24,448 bases of DNA from an uncultured bacterium (GTDB lineage: Bacteria; Patescibacteriota; Minisyncoccia; Phycocordibacterales; UBA9973): assembly GCA_937895685.1 (NCBI GenBank), contig CALBMC010000087.1, forward strand, positions 1 through 24,448. Direction: 5' to 3'. The notes beneath the pieces were generated by a model. It made no database searches. It had not been told where the DNA came from and was given only the letters and a program-made list of their open reading frames with translations. Below are positions 6,295 through 12,823 of the stretch, one piece after another. The translations under genes were made by a program, and so were the position numbers. Numbering within the stretch: position 1 is the first letter of the stretch; each line of letters opens with the position of its first letter.

Positions 6295-6300
6295 ATTATA
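6295..6300 (-). promoter_or_regulatory. -10 box of the receiver gene
   Basis: TATAAT on the minus strand, nine bases before the ATG at 6285, between the kinase stop and the receiver start. Confidence 0.45.
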
Positions 6301-6306
6301 CTCTTT

Positions 6307-7068
6307 TTAATCTAATAGAGGAATAGTGAAATAAAAGGCTGTTCCTTTTCCTGATTCACTTTCGAACCAGATTTTTCCTTTATGACGTTCAATTATCTGC
6401 TTTATTGTATATAGTCCAAGTCCTGAACCAACTTCTTCCTTTTCTTTGGCATTGGTTGCCCTGTAGAACTTTTCAAATATTTTAGGTTGTTCTTCTTTTG
6501 GTATTCCAATTCCAGTATCTTTTATTGAGAGTTCTATTTCTGACCCTTTCTTTTCAAGTCCGATGAAAACTCGATCGCCCTTGTTTGAATACTTTATAGA
6601 GTTCTCTATTAGGTTCTGAAGGACAACTCTTATTTTTTCCTTGTCACAGTTTATGAAAATTTCATTTTCTTCTGGTTTTAGGAATATCATTTCAATTCCT
6701 TTCTTGAAGGATTCTCCGTGAAAATCAAAAACAGTTTCATCTATAAGAGAAACAATCTCTTCTTTTCTCATTGTGTAAGTTATAGAAGAATCTTCTGTGT
6801 GGTTTAGAGAAAGCATTTCGTTTACAAGTAGAACCATTCGATCGTTATTTTCATAAGCTTTTTTCATAAACCCTTCTTGTTCAGAAGAAAGTTTGCCAAA
6901 GTCTCCGTCTAAAAACATTTTCAAAATCCATTTGATTGCAGAGAGCGATGTGCGAAGTTGGTGGGCAGCGATTGAGATCCACTCACTTTTTGTAGAATTC
7001 AATCGACGAAGTTCCTCGTTTTCTTTTCTAAGTCCTTCTATTGTGTCGGGTATATTTTTTTCATCCAT
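6307..7068 (-). CDS. Soluble sensor histidine kinase
   Basis: 253 residues, no membrane segment. A short N-terminal coiled coil (about 8-28, KENEELRRLN) leads directly into the dimerisation domain with the phospho-acceptor H36 (AAHQLRTSLSAIKW). The ATPase domain has the N box (NLIENSIKYS), G1 (DTGIGIP), F box (FEKFYRA) and G2 (GSGLGLYTIKQI). There is no separate sensor domain, so the signal must come through the coiled coil or a partner. It is the first gene of a unit with the receiver and cupredoxin. A -10 box nine bases before the ATG suggests a leaderless transcript. Substrate and signal are unknown; the HQLRTSLSAIKW H box is of the type common in CPR kinases (recollection, not a search). 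Confidence 0.95.
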   Translation of the reverse strand: MDEKNIPDTIEGLRKENEELRRLNSTKSEWISIAAHQLRTSLSAIKWILKMFLDGDFGKLSSEQEGFMKKAYENNDRMVLLVNEMLSLNHTEDSSITYTMRKEEIVSLIDETVFDFHGESFKKGIEMIFLKPEENEIFINCDKEKIRVVLQNLIENSIKYSNKGDRVFIGLEKKGSEIELSIKDTGIGIPKEEQPKIFEKFYRATNAKEKEEVGSGLGLYTIKQIIERHKGKIWFESESGKGTAFYFTIPLLD

Positions 7069-7077
7069 ATGCCCTAA

Positions 7078-7106
7078 ATTATAACAGGCTAATAGAATTC
7101 TAAGAA
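7078..7106 (-). promoter_or_regulatory. Promoter of the histidine kinase unit
   Basis: Minus strand: TTCTTA (7101-7106), 17 bases, TATAAT (7078-7083), then nine bases to the ATG at 7068. Confidence 0.55.
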
Positions 7107-7146
7107 GAACTATAAAAGCCCCGTATTCTCGGGGCTTTTATAGTTC
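7107..7146. terminator. Long bidirectional hairpin terminator downstream of the SWIB gene
   Basis: A 16-base perfect stem: GAACTATAAAAGCCCC (7107-7122) pairs with 7131-7146, with a small loop. A/T runs on both sides of the GC core allow termination on either strand. It lies 11 bases past the SWIB stop and just upstream of the kinase promoter. Confidence 0.82.
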
Positions 7147-7157
7147 ATAGGTTTAAA

Positions 7158-7418
7158 TTATGAAAGGTGTTTTGAAACGAGCTTTGTCATTTCGAACATT
7201 GAAACTGTCTTTTTACCTCCGAACACTTTTAGAAGCGCTGCGTCAGCGTTGATGTTTCTTTTGTTTGTAGGATCTTGAAGATTGTTCTTCTTGATGTATA
7301 CCCAGAGGGCTTTAACAACCTCACTTCTTGGCATAGGTCCTTTTCCAACAACAGCTGCGAGTTCTTCGCTTATTGTCATTGGCTTCATAAATGCGCTATT
7401 TGCTTTTGCTTGTGGCAT
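7158..7418 (-). CDS. SWIB/MDM2-domain protein
   Basis: 86 residues, essentially one SWIB domain: a basic N-terminus, then PMTISEELAAVVGKGPMPR, ALWVYIKKNNLQDPTNKR, and DAALLKVFGGKKTVSMFEM. SWIB domains are best known from eukaryotic chromatin remodellers, but stand-alone bacterial versions occur, for example in Chlamydiae, where they are proposed to be chromatin or topoisomerase related. Function here is unknown; a DNA- or nucleoid-associated role is a reasonable guess. It has its own terminator; a TATAAC hexamer lies 11 bases before the ATG. Confidence 0.9.
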   Translation of the reverse strand: MPQAKANSAFMKPMTISEELAAVVGKGPMPRSEVVKALWVYIKKNNLQDPTNKRNINADAALLKVFGGKKTVSMFEMTKLVSKHLS

Positions 7419-7514
7419 ATCTTTATCTTGTTATATTAATAACTAAATTTAATTATACTATACAAATTGGCAAATATAGCAAGTTTTGAACCTTTTTGTG
7501 GAGAGGGGGAGACT

Positions 7515-7907
7515 CTATGGTTTGTATGTATCTCTGGTATTTTTGGAGGGGGAAACATCGAAAATCTCCTTTGGTTTAAGGATTAAAAGTCCACGAACTA
7601 CTCTTTCTGGTAGTGTTTCCTTTATCCAAGTAACTGCCTTTTCGAATTTATCTCCATTTTCTAAATATTCAATTTCACCTTTGATTTGGAAACCCATCAT
7701 ATCGAGCCAGCAGACGAGAGAGACTTCGGGATTTTCTTTTATATTTTGGAGAGTTTTGTCCATGAAATAATTGATAAGCCAGATTTCATTGTCTAAAATT
7801 TTGATTGAAGAAACCGGAACAACATTGATTCCATTTGGTCCGTATGTAGCAAGAGCTTTGGATTTGGCATTTAATATAAAGCTTTTTAGAAAATCATCTA
7901 TTTGCAT
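7515..7907 (-). CDS. Pyridoxamine 5'-phosphate oxidase-like flavin split-barrel protein
   Basis: 130 residues from the ATG at 7907. The N-terminal half matches the FMN-binding split barrel: DDFLKSF, KALATYGPNGINVVPVSS, EIWLINYFMDKTLQNIKENP, EVSLVCW. It is shorter than true PdxH and probably belongs to the broad PNPOx-like family (flavin- or F420-type reductases, or haem/flavin binding), so the substrate cannot be given. An in-frame ATG at 7970 would add 21 residues unlike the family; a TATAAT (7914-7919) six bases before 7907 makes the shorter start better. Confidence 0.82.
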   Translation of the reverse strand: MQIDDFLKSFILNAKSKALATYGPNGINVVPVSSIKILDNEIWLINYFMDKTLQNIKENPEVSLVCWLDMMGFQIKGEIEYLENGDKFEKAVTWIKETLPERVVRGLLILKPKEIFDVSPSKNTRDTYKP

Positions 7908-7913
7908 ATGTTG

Positions 7914-7919
7914 ATTATA
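7914..7919 (-). promoter_or_regulatory. -10 box of the split-barrel gene
   Basis: Consensus TATAAT on the minus strand, six bases before the ATG at 7907. It decides the start codon. The -35 is weak. Confidence 0.55.
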
Positions 7920-8003
7920 ACTTTGCTCAATAAACATTACTAGAAAAGCTTCGATGGTTAAAGAAAGCACATCGCAGACTTAGACAGACAAAATATTAAT
8001 AAA

Positions 8004-9260
8004 ATGATAAAATATAGAAATTATATGGATTCTTTAGGTGAAAATAAACCGCTTGTTGGTGGAGAGAAAAAGATTGAAGAATATGTCAATCGTATAAAAA
8101 ACGGAGAATCTAAGGATTCTATTTTTCAAGGTTTGCCAGAATCCTTTAAATCGGGTATTGAGAAAAAACTAGCCGAAACATCAGAAGAAAAACCAGAGCA
8201 AGGGGTAAGTGAAATTCCTGCACAATATAGAGGTTTAGATTCTGAAACTCTTGATTTTATTTGGACATTTCCTGAATACGTCGATCAGGAGAAAACGAAA
8301 GAATTAAAAGAAAAGAAGGCAAGGGTGCTGTCTGCATTGCGAGAAAAAGAATCTGCGGAGAAAGCAAAGGAAGAAAGACATCAATCTGATCAGCAGAAGA
8401 TTGCAGAATTAAGGGAACAACTAGGGATTTCTAAACCTATTGAAACTAAGGAAAATCAAGAAAAACCGCCTGCTGTTTCTAAGCCAGAAGAATTACCTTC
8501 ATTGAGTATCGAAGAAAGGAAAAAGTTACACGGCTGGACTGCTAGCTATGAATTGGCAAAAATTGCAAAACAACAAGGAATAGATTTATCAAAAATTTCC
8601 AGAGAAGAATATGTTGATTTTGCAATACAAAACTCTTTGGCTATTGATGATGATCAATTGAGGGTTGCGCCGTGGCAACGCATGGGCACATCTGTTGAAG
8701 AAATTGTTTTAGCGAATAGAGAAAGAAAAGCACAAATTAAAGAAGAATCAGAAAAAGCATTTGCAAAATTTTGTTATGAGATGCAACAAAAAGCAGGACA
8801 AGAAAATCGTTTTATTTCAGAAAATATAAAAGTGCGGCAGGGAACTAAAGATTCTAACTCCTGGTTGTTTTTTGGAATAAACAACGGGGCAGGAGAAAAA
8901 AGTAATGAAATTTATAAGTCATACGTTTCCGTGAAAGATTTAAACACTCTTACGCCCGAAAGATTTACTCAATTTATGATTGCGCTTCGAGATGCAAAAT
9001 ATAATGGAGATATCAAAATCTTTCAAGATTTATCAGAACAAGGTGTTCGCTTAAATGATCAAATTGTTATGCATGGCAGTTCGCAGTCAGACGCTGAACT
9101 TGGTTTGCAAGTTGCTGAGCAGTTTTTTGGTGCAGAATTAGACCAGAAAAGTGTTGGTAAGGATGAAGTTATTGAAGGGGAAAATAAAAGTTATAGTCAA
9201 ATTCTAGCTAAAAAAATATTAGAAGCCGTAAATTCTTCAGAAATAAAAACTAAAACTTAA
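8004..9260 (+). CDS. Protein of unknown function with charged coiled-coil N-terminal half
   Basis: 418 residues (411 if the ATG at 8025 is used; a TATAGA six bases before 8025 and the lack of any Shine-Dalgarno leave this open). No signal peptide or membrane segment. Residues about 20-165 are very rich in K and E and likely helical or coiled (EKTKELKEKKARVLSALREKE region, P-rich linker at about 150-165). The C-terminal half (about 170-400) looks globular: HGWTASYELAKIAKQQGIDL, APWQRMGTSVEEIVL, then YVSVKDLNTLTPERFTQFM, YNGDIKIFQD, LNDQIVMHGSSQSDAELGLQ. The last part resembles, from memory only, C-terminal regions of uncharacterised CPR proteins. Monocistronic, next to the tRNA-Ser locus. No function assigned. 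Confidence 0.85.
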   Translation: MIKYRNYMDSLGENKPLVGGEKKIEEYVNRIKNGESKDSIFQGLPESFKSGIEKKLAETSEEKPEQGVSEIPAQYRGLDSETLDFIWTFPEYVDQEKTKELKEKKARVLSALREKESAEKAKEERHQSDQQKIAELREQLGISKPIETKENQEKPPAVSKPEELPSLSIEERKKLHGWTASYELAKIAKQQGIDLSKISREEYVDFAIQNSLAIDDDQLRVAPWQRMGTSVEEIVLANRERKAQIKEESEKAFAKFCYEMQQKAGQENRFISENIKVRQGTKDSNSWLFFGINNGAGEKSNEIYKSYVSVKDLNTLTPERFTQFMIALRDAKYNGDIKIFQDLSEQGVRLNDQIVMHGSSQSDAELGLQVAEQFFGAELDQKSVGKDEVIEGENKSYSQILAKKILEAVNSSEIKTKT

Positions 9261-9295
9261 ATGTTTTTGGTTCGGAAATAATATTGGATATGTTG

Positions 9296-9382
9296 CGGAG
9301 CCGGCGAGATTCGAACTCGCGAGGGCTTTTACACCCTGCCTCTTTAGCAAAGAGGTACGTTAGACCACTCTGACACGGCTCC
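9296..9382 (-). tRNA. tRNA-Ser, anticodon GCU
   Basis: The minus strand folds as a class II tRNA: seven-base acceptor stem GGAGCCG/CGGCTCC, anticodon stem CCTCT/AGAGG closing TTGCTAA (anticodon GCT), a long variable arm (GGG..CCC), T arm GCGAG-TTCGAAT-CTCGC, and discriminator G as expected for serine. No CCA encoded. Its 5' half is duplicated, with an insertion, on the other side of the GIY-YIG gene (9635-9687). Confidence 0.95.
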
Positions 9383-9388
9383 ATTTGT

Positions 9389-9631
9389 TTAATTTAGCAA
9401 TTTTTTAAAAGCGTTGCCACCTTTAAAAGATTTTATTCTTTTTTCTTCTAACCTTGCTTCTTCTATTTTTTCAAATTCTTTAAACCAGACTAATTTCCAG
9501 GGTCCATTAATTTTAGAGTACTGGCCACCAGCCGAGTGATTATGTTCATAAATCCTACGGTCAATGTCATTAGAAGATCCAGTGTAGAATTTTTTATTTT
9601 TCTGACTCTGAATTATATATACTCCAATCAT
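9389..9631 (-). CDS. GIY-YIG single-domain endonuclease
   Basis: 80 residues, a minimal GIY-YIG nuclease domain of the UPF0213/YhbQ type. Motif GVYII (3-7) and YTG (16-18), R25/R26 (DIDRRIYEH), H30, and the metal-binding Glu around E62 (ARLEEKRIKSFKGG). Such domains make DNA nicks or breaks and form the core of many homing endonucleases; the UPF0213 family itself is poorly characterised. The ORF fits tightly between two copies of the tRNA-Ser 5' half: its ATG is three bases past the end of the broken copy, and its stop is six bases before the intact tRNA, all on the same strand. No promoter box or Shine-Dalgarno is seen directly before the ATG, so it may be transcribed through the relic, and tRNA-Ser may be co-transcribed after it. 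Confidence 0.92.
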   Translation of the reverse strand: MIGVYIIQSQKNKKFYTGSSNDIDRRIYEHNHSAGGQYSKINGPWKLVWFKEFEKIEEARLEEKRIKSFKGGNAFKKLLN

Positions 9632-9634
9632 ATT

Positions 9635-9687
9635 GAGGTACGTTAGACTTCACCCCGCCTTGGCGGGGCAAGCTCTGACACGGCTCC
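9635..9687 (-). pseudogene. tRNA-Ser 5'-half relic with a 24-bp hairpin insert in the D loop
   Basis: Bases 9673-9687 repeat the intact gene's 5' acceptor strand and 5' D stem exactly (15 bases, 9368-9382). Bases 9635-9648 repeat 14 bases from the D loop to the 5' anticodon-stem strand exactly (9352-9365). Two D-loop bases of the intact gene are replaced by 24 bases (9649-9672) holding a GC hairpin. Similarity ends one base short of the anticodon loop. Confidence 0.9.
9653..9668. repeat. CCCCGC-CTTG-GCGGGG hairpin inside the tRNA-Ser relic
   Basis: The same six-base stem and four-base loop size as the hairpin at 1820-1835; both sit in the D arm of a 5'-half tRNA relic. Confidence 0.88.
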
Positions 9688-9691
9688 AAAT

Positions 9692-9723
9692 AGCTTCTAG
9701 CTTCAAGCTGATAGCTATTAGCT
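9692..9723. repeat. Heptad tandem repeat with AGCT core
   Basis: AGCT occurs at 9692, 9699, 9706, 9713 and 9720, i.e. five times at exactly seven-base steps, with variable three-base spacers (TTC-, TTC-, GAT-, ATT-like). It lies directly outside the tRNA-Ser relic. Confidence 0.85.
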
Positions 9724-9774
9724 AAGGCTTAAAACAAAAAGACTTTATCATATTTATATTAAAATTTCTACATT

Positions 9775-10431
9775 TTAATGCGCGAAGCAGATTGCCCTAA
9801 CTTCCAAGGCCCCGGATTTTTCTAGAGCTTTCTTTGCGTTTTCGATTGTTGCGCCCGTGGTGGTGATGTCGTCTATTATTAGAATGGTTTTTCCGCGAAC
9901 TTGAGGAATAAACTTTTCTCTAACTTTATACAAATTTTCTGCATTTTTTATTCTCGATTCTCTTGTTTTTATTTCTGATTGGGGAGAAGAGTGTCTGGTT
10001 TTTATTAAACAATCACAAATTTCAAAATAATTTTTATCGTTTTCAAAAAACTTTTCTGCAAGAAGCAGAGAATGGTTTCGGAATCTTTTTTTCATATGTA
10101 GATTGGAAGCGGGGATAGGAACAAGAATTATTTTTTCTCCACCAAAAAGGGCCAGATCAGATATTTCTGGTAGAAAGTTTGAATACATTAATCCAGATAT
10201 TACCTTGGCCAACTCCGGCTTCTGATAATTTTTTAGATTTTTTATAGTTCGCTCAACTTGTTTGTCTTTATATTGGAAGAGAGCTTTTGCATAGGTTAGT
10301 TCGGTTTCTTTTGATCTAGAAAATCGGTTTATGCACTCCCGACACAAGGAGCTTCCGGATTTTTCACAAGAGGCGCATTTTTCTGGGAAAAGGAAAGAAA
10401 GTATTTTTTTGATTAGGGTATGTTGTTTCAT
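9775..10431 (-). CDS. comF: ComF family phosphoribosyltransferase-like competence protein
   Basis: 218 residues. The N-terminal zinc ribbon is visible (CASC near 19-22 and CREC near 30-33). The C-terminal phosphoribosyltransferase-type fold has the PRPP-binding loop ILIIDDITTTGAT (about 186-198), preceded by VPIPASNLHMKKRFRNHSLLLA, the ComF signature region. ComF is needed for DNA transformation in several bacteria, probably handling incoming single strands. It is divergent from pilM with 37 bases between starts, which links it to the pilus locus and supports a DNA-uptake role. No Shine-Dalgarno. Confidence 0.95.
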   Translation of the reverse strand: MKQHTLIKKILSFLFPEKCASCEKSGSSLCRECINRFSRSKETELTYAKALFQYKDKQVERTIKNLKNYQKPELAKVISGLMYSNFLPEISDLALFGGEKIILVPIPASNLHMKKRFRNHSLLLAEKFFENDKNYFEICDCLIKTRHSSPQSEIKTRESRIKNAENLYKVREKFIPQVRGKTILIIDDITTTGATIENAKKALEKSGALEVRAICFAH

Positions 10432-10462
10432 CCTAGTTCTAAGATATAATATAAACTATAAT
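10423..10462 (+). promoter_or_regulatory. Promoter(s) of pilM
   Basis: TTGTTT (10423-10428), 16 bases, TATAAT (10445-10450). A second TATAAT at 10457-10462 lies six bases before the ATG at 10469. Either or both may act; the second would give a leaderless transcript. The region overlaps the start of divergent comF. Confidence 0.6.
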
Positions 10463-10468
10463 AACAAA

Positions 10469-11578
10469 ATGGAATTTTCATTTAAGAAACTAATAAAAGA
10501 AGGTTTGGCTGGACTCTCACAAAATAACTCTGGAGATAGTGTCTTTGGTATTGATGTTGGTTCTTCTTCTATAAAAGTTGTTCAATTAAGAAAGAAGGCT
10601 GGTAAGGCGATTCTTGAAACATATGGAACGCTTGCGCTTGGTCCTTATGAAGAGGGTGGAACTGTAGGACAAATTACAAATCTTCCTCCAGAAAAAATTG
10701 CGCCAGCTTTATTGGATCTAATTAGAGAAGCCCAAGTCACTGCGAAGAATTGTGCCCTTTCTATTCCTTCTACTTCATCGCTAATGTTAATAATAGAAGT
10801 GCCAAGCACAATCTCTGAAAAAGATCTGCCTTCTGTTATTCCAACTGAAGCAAGGAAATACATTCCTGTTCCAATGAATGAGATAAGTTTGGACTGGTGG
10901 ATGATCCCAAAGAGTGATTCAGAATCTTCTGTTGATGCCACAAAGAATGAAGTTCTTATTGCTGCTGTTCACAACGATGCGCTTGAAAGAAATCAAAACA
11001 TAATGAAAGAAGCAAAGTTAACTCCATCTTTTTATGAGATAGAAGTATTTAGTTTGCTCCGATCTGTTCTAGGCAGAGAATTAACTCCAGTGATGATTGT
11101 TGATATTGGAGCAGGGAAGACCAAAGTTTCAATTGTTGAGTTCGGAGTTGTCAGAAGTTTCCATATTATAAATCGTGGAGGAAACGATATAACTTCTGCT
11201 TTATCCAAATCTCTTTCTATGACTTACAATCGAGCAGAAGAATTAAAGAGAGAATTCGGAATGAAAGGTTCTCCTGATGTTCCAGAAATGGCGAACATTG
11301 TTCGAATTTCTGCTGACTATATTTTGGCTGAAGTTAATACTGTTATTCTAAGCTTTGAGAAAAAATATAATAGATCAATTTCAAAAGTTGTTTTCACTGG
11401 TGGAGGAGCGATGCTTCTAGGATTTATTGAGTATGCAAGCAAAGCTGTTTCTGTGCCTGTCGCCGAAGGAAATCCTTTTTCAAAAGTTGAAGCACCAAAG
11501 TTTCTTGAGGGAGTTCTGTCTTCTGTTGGTGCTGAATACTCAACTGCAGTTGGACTTGCAATCAGACTTCTAAAATAA
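10469..11578 (+). CDS. pilM: Type IV pilus assembly protein PilM
   Basis: 369 residues from ATG 10469. PilM is an actin-like cytoplasmic ATP-binding protein that binds the N-terminus of PilN and links the motor to the inner-membrane alignment complex. Actin-fold motifs: FGIDVGSSSIKVVQL (about 25-39), VDIGAGKTKVSIVEFG (about 211) and VVFTGGGAMLLGF (about 308). An upstream in-frame start at 10331 would overlap comF and add residues foreign to the family. First gene of the plus-strand pilus locus. Confidence 0.96.
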   Translation: MEFSFKKLIKEGLAGLSQNNSGDSVFGIDVGSSSIKVVQLRKKAGKAILETYGTLALGPYEEGGTVGQITNLPPEKIAPALLDLIREAQVTAKNCALSIPSTSSLMLIIEVPSTISEKDLPSVIPTEARKYIPVPMNEISLDWWMIPKSDSESSVDATKNEVLIAAVHNDALERNQNIMKEAKLTPSFYEIEVFSLLRSVLGRELTPVMIVDIGAGKTKVSIVEFGVVRSFHIINRGGNDITSALSKSLSMTYNRAEELKREFGMKGSPDVPEMANIVRISADYILAEVNTVILSFEKKYNRSISKVVFTGGGAMLLGFIEYASKAVSVPVAEGNPFSKVEAPKFLEGVLSSVGAEYSTAVGLAIRLLK

Positions 11579-11610
11579 TTTTTAGTTTCCCCAATTAGTC
11601 TTGTTTTTTC

Positions 11611-11640
11611 TTGCTTAAATATTTCTAATTGTCGTATAAT
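11611..11640 (+). promoter_or_regulatory. Promoter upstream of pilN
   Basis: TTGCTT (11611-11616), 18 bases, TATAAT (11635-11640). It lies in the 76-base gap after pilM, so pilN onward can be transcribed without pilM. Confidence 0.6.
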
Positions 11641-11654
11641 ATGTATTGAAACAA

Positions 11655-12251
11655 ATGGAAACACCTATACAGACATCTTTCATACCAAAGAAACCAATGG
11701 ATACAAATTCTTCCGTTGCTTCTTCTAGTCGTCCAACTAACTGGATATTATTTTTTGCAACAATAATTTTTATTGCTTCTCTCGCTTTGGCTGTAGGTGT
11801 TTATTTTCACAGAGCTTATCTAGTTAAACAACAATCAGCTCTAGAGTCTCAAATAGAGAGAGCTAAAGCATCTTTTGAACCAGAGTTTGTTAGTGACATT
11901 GAGAAGTTGGACAGAAAGCTTCGAGCTGGTTCTGAAATAATAGATAATCACATAACTGCTTCTCCTGTTTTTGAAATTCTTTCAGATCTCACTTTGAAAC
12001 AAATAAGATATTCAGAATTTAGTTTTACAGTTGATGAAAATAATTCTAAGCAAGCAACTGTTTTGCTTTCTGGAAAAGCAGATGGATACAGAACAATCGC
12101 GCTCCAAGCAGATCTTTTTTCTTCAAATAGAAATATCGTAGATCCTATTTTTTCTAACTTAGTTTTAGACGAGAGGGGGCAGGTTTTGTTTGACCTTTCT
12201 TTTGAGGTTCCGATTGACACAATATTATACAAGAATAACTTGAACCAATAA
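11655..12251 (+). CDS. pilN: Type IV pilus assembly protein PilN-like
   Basis: About 198 residues from the ATG at 11655; an in-frame TTG at 11646, only five bases after the -10 box, is a possible alternative. A cytoplasmic N-terminal stretch (1-29) is followed by one membrane segment (about 30-50), a short coiled coil (about 55-80) and an alpha/beta domain typical of PilN. Sequence similarity to classical PilN is weak; the assignment rests on topology and on position between pilM and a PilO-like gene. The classical N-terminal INLLP motif that binds PilM is not seen. Confidence 0.82.
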   Translation: METPIQTSFIPKKPMDTNSSVASSSRPTNWILFFATIIFIASLALAVGVYFHRAYLVKQQSALESQIERAKASFEPEFVSDIEKLDRKLRAGSEIIDNHITASPVFEILSDLTLKQIRYSEFSFTVDENNSKQATVLLSGKADGYRTIALQADLFSSNRNIVDPIFSNLVLDERGQVLFDLSFEVPIDTILYKNNLNQ

Positions 12252-12255
12252 TTTT

Positions 12256-12822
12256 ATGTTTAGATTTTTATTTCCAATAATTCTAGTAGGGGTAGCCATT
12301 GCTGGTTTCTTCTTTTTCACAAACCCAATTAGAGGAGAAATTTTGGATTTGAAAACAACAGTAGGTGCTTATTCCAAAGCTCTCGATAACTCAAAGGCTC
12401 TGTCAGAAGTTCGAGATCAGTTGGCTGCTAAAAAGAGTGCATTTAGAGAAGAAGACTTGGACAAGTTAGAGAAATTGCTTCCAGATAGTGTTGAGAATAT
12501 AAAATTAGTTTTGGAAATAGAACAAATGGCTGCTGTGCATGGAATGGCTCTAAAAAATGTTGAATATGATCCAACTTTTGCTGAGAAGGATAATGTTGAT
12601 TCTAGAAGTAGAGCTGATTCTTTTGATACAAATCAAGAATATGGAACATTTGAACTTGTTTTTACAACAGAAGGTCCGTACGATAGATTCTTGGGATTCT
12701 TGAAAGACCTTGAATACAGCCTACGAATTGTTGATGTAAAAAATATAGAATTTAGCGCAACTGAGCAAAAGGATGTTTATCAGTATACATTTACAATAAA
12801 TACTTATTGGCTGAAGAATTAA
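12256..12822 (+). CDS. pilO: Type IV pilus assembly protein PilO-like
   Basis: 188 residues: N-terminal membrane segment (about 3-21), coiled-coil region (about 30-75, LDKLEKLLPD), then a ferredoxin-like alpha/beta domain. KLLPDSVENIKLVLEIEQMA is a typical PilO stretch. It forms the alignment subcomplex with PilN. Four bases separate it from pilN; no Shine-Dalgarno. Confidence 0.88.
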   Translation: MFRFLFPIILVGVAIAGFFFFTNPIRGEILDLKTTVGAYSKALDNSKALSEVRDQLAAKKSAFREEDLDKLEKLLPDSVENIKLVLEIEQMAAVHGMALKNVEYDPTFAEKDNVDSRSRADSFDTNQEYGTFELVFTTEGPYDRFLGFLKDLEYSLRIVDVKNIEFSATEQKDVYQYTFTINTYWLKN

Positions 12823-12823
12823 T

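Noticed and set aside
9261..9295. tRNA-Ser 3'-end relic on the far side of the intact gene, as at tRNA-Ile
   Set aside because: Searched by eye; no stretch matching the T arm or acceptor 3' strand was found.
10331..10468. Longer N-terminus of PilM
   Set aside because: Overlaps divergent comF and the promoter; family similarity begins after ATG 10469.
11646..11654. TTG start for PilN
   Set aside because: ATG at 11655 is more usual and equally placed; TTG only five bases after the -10 box is possible but not preferred.
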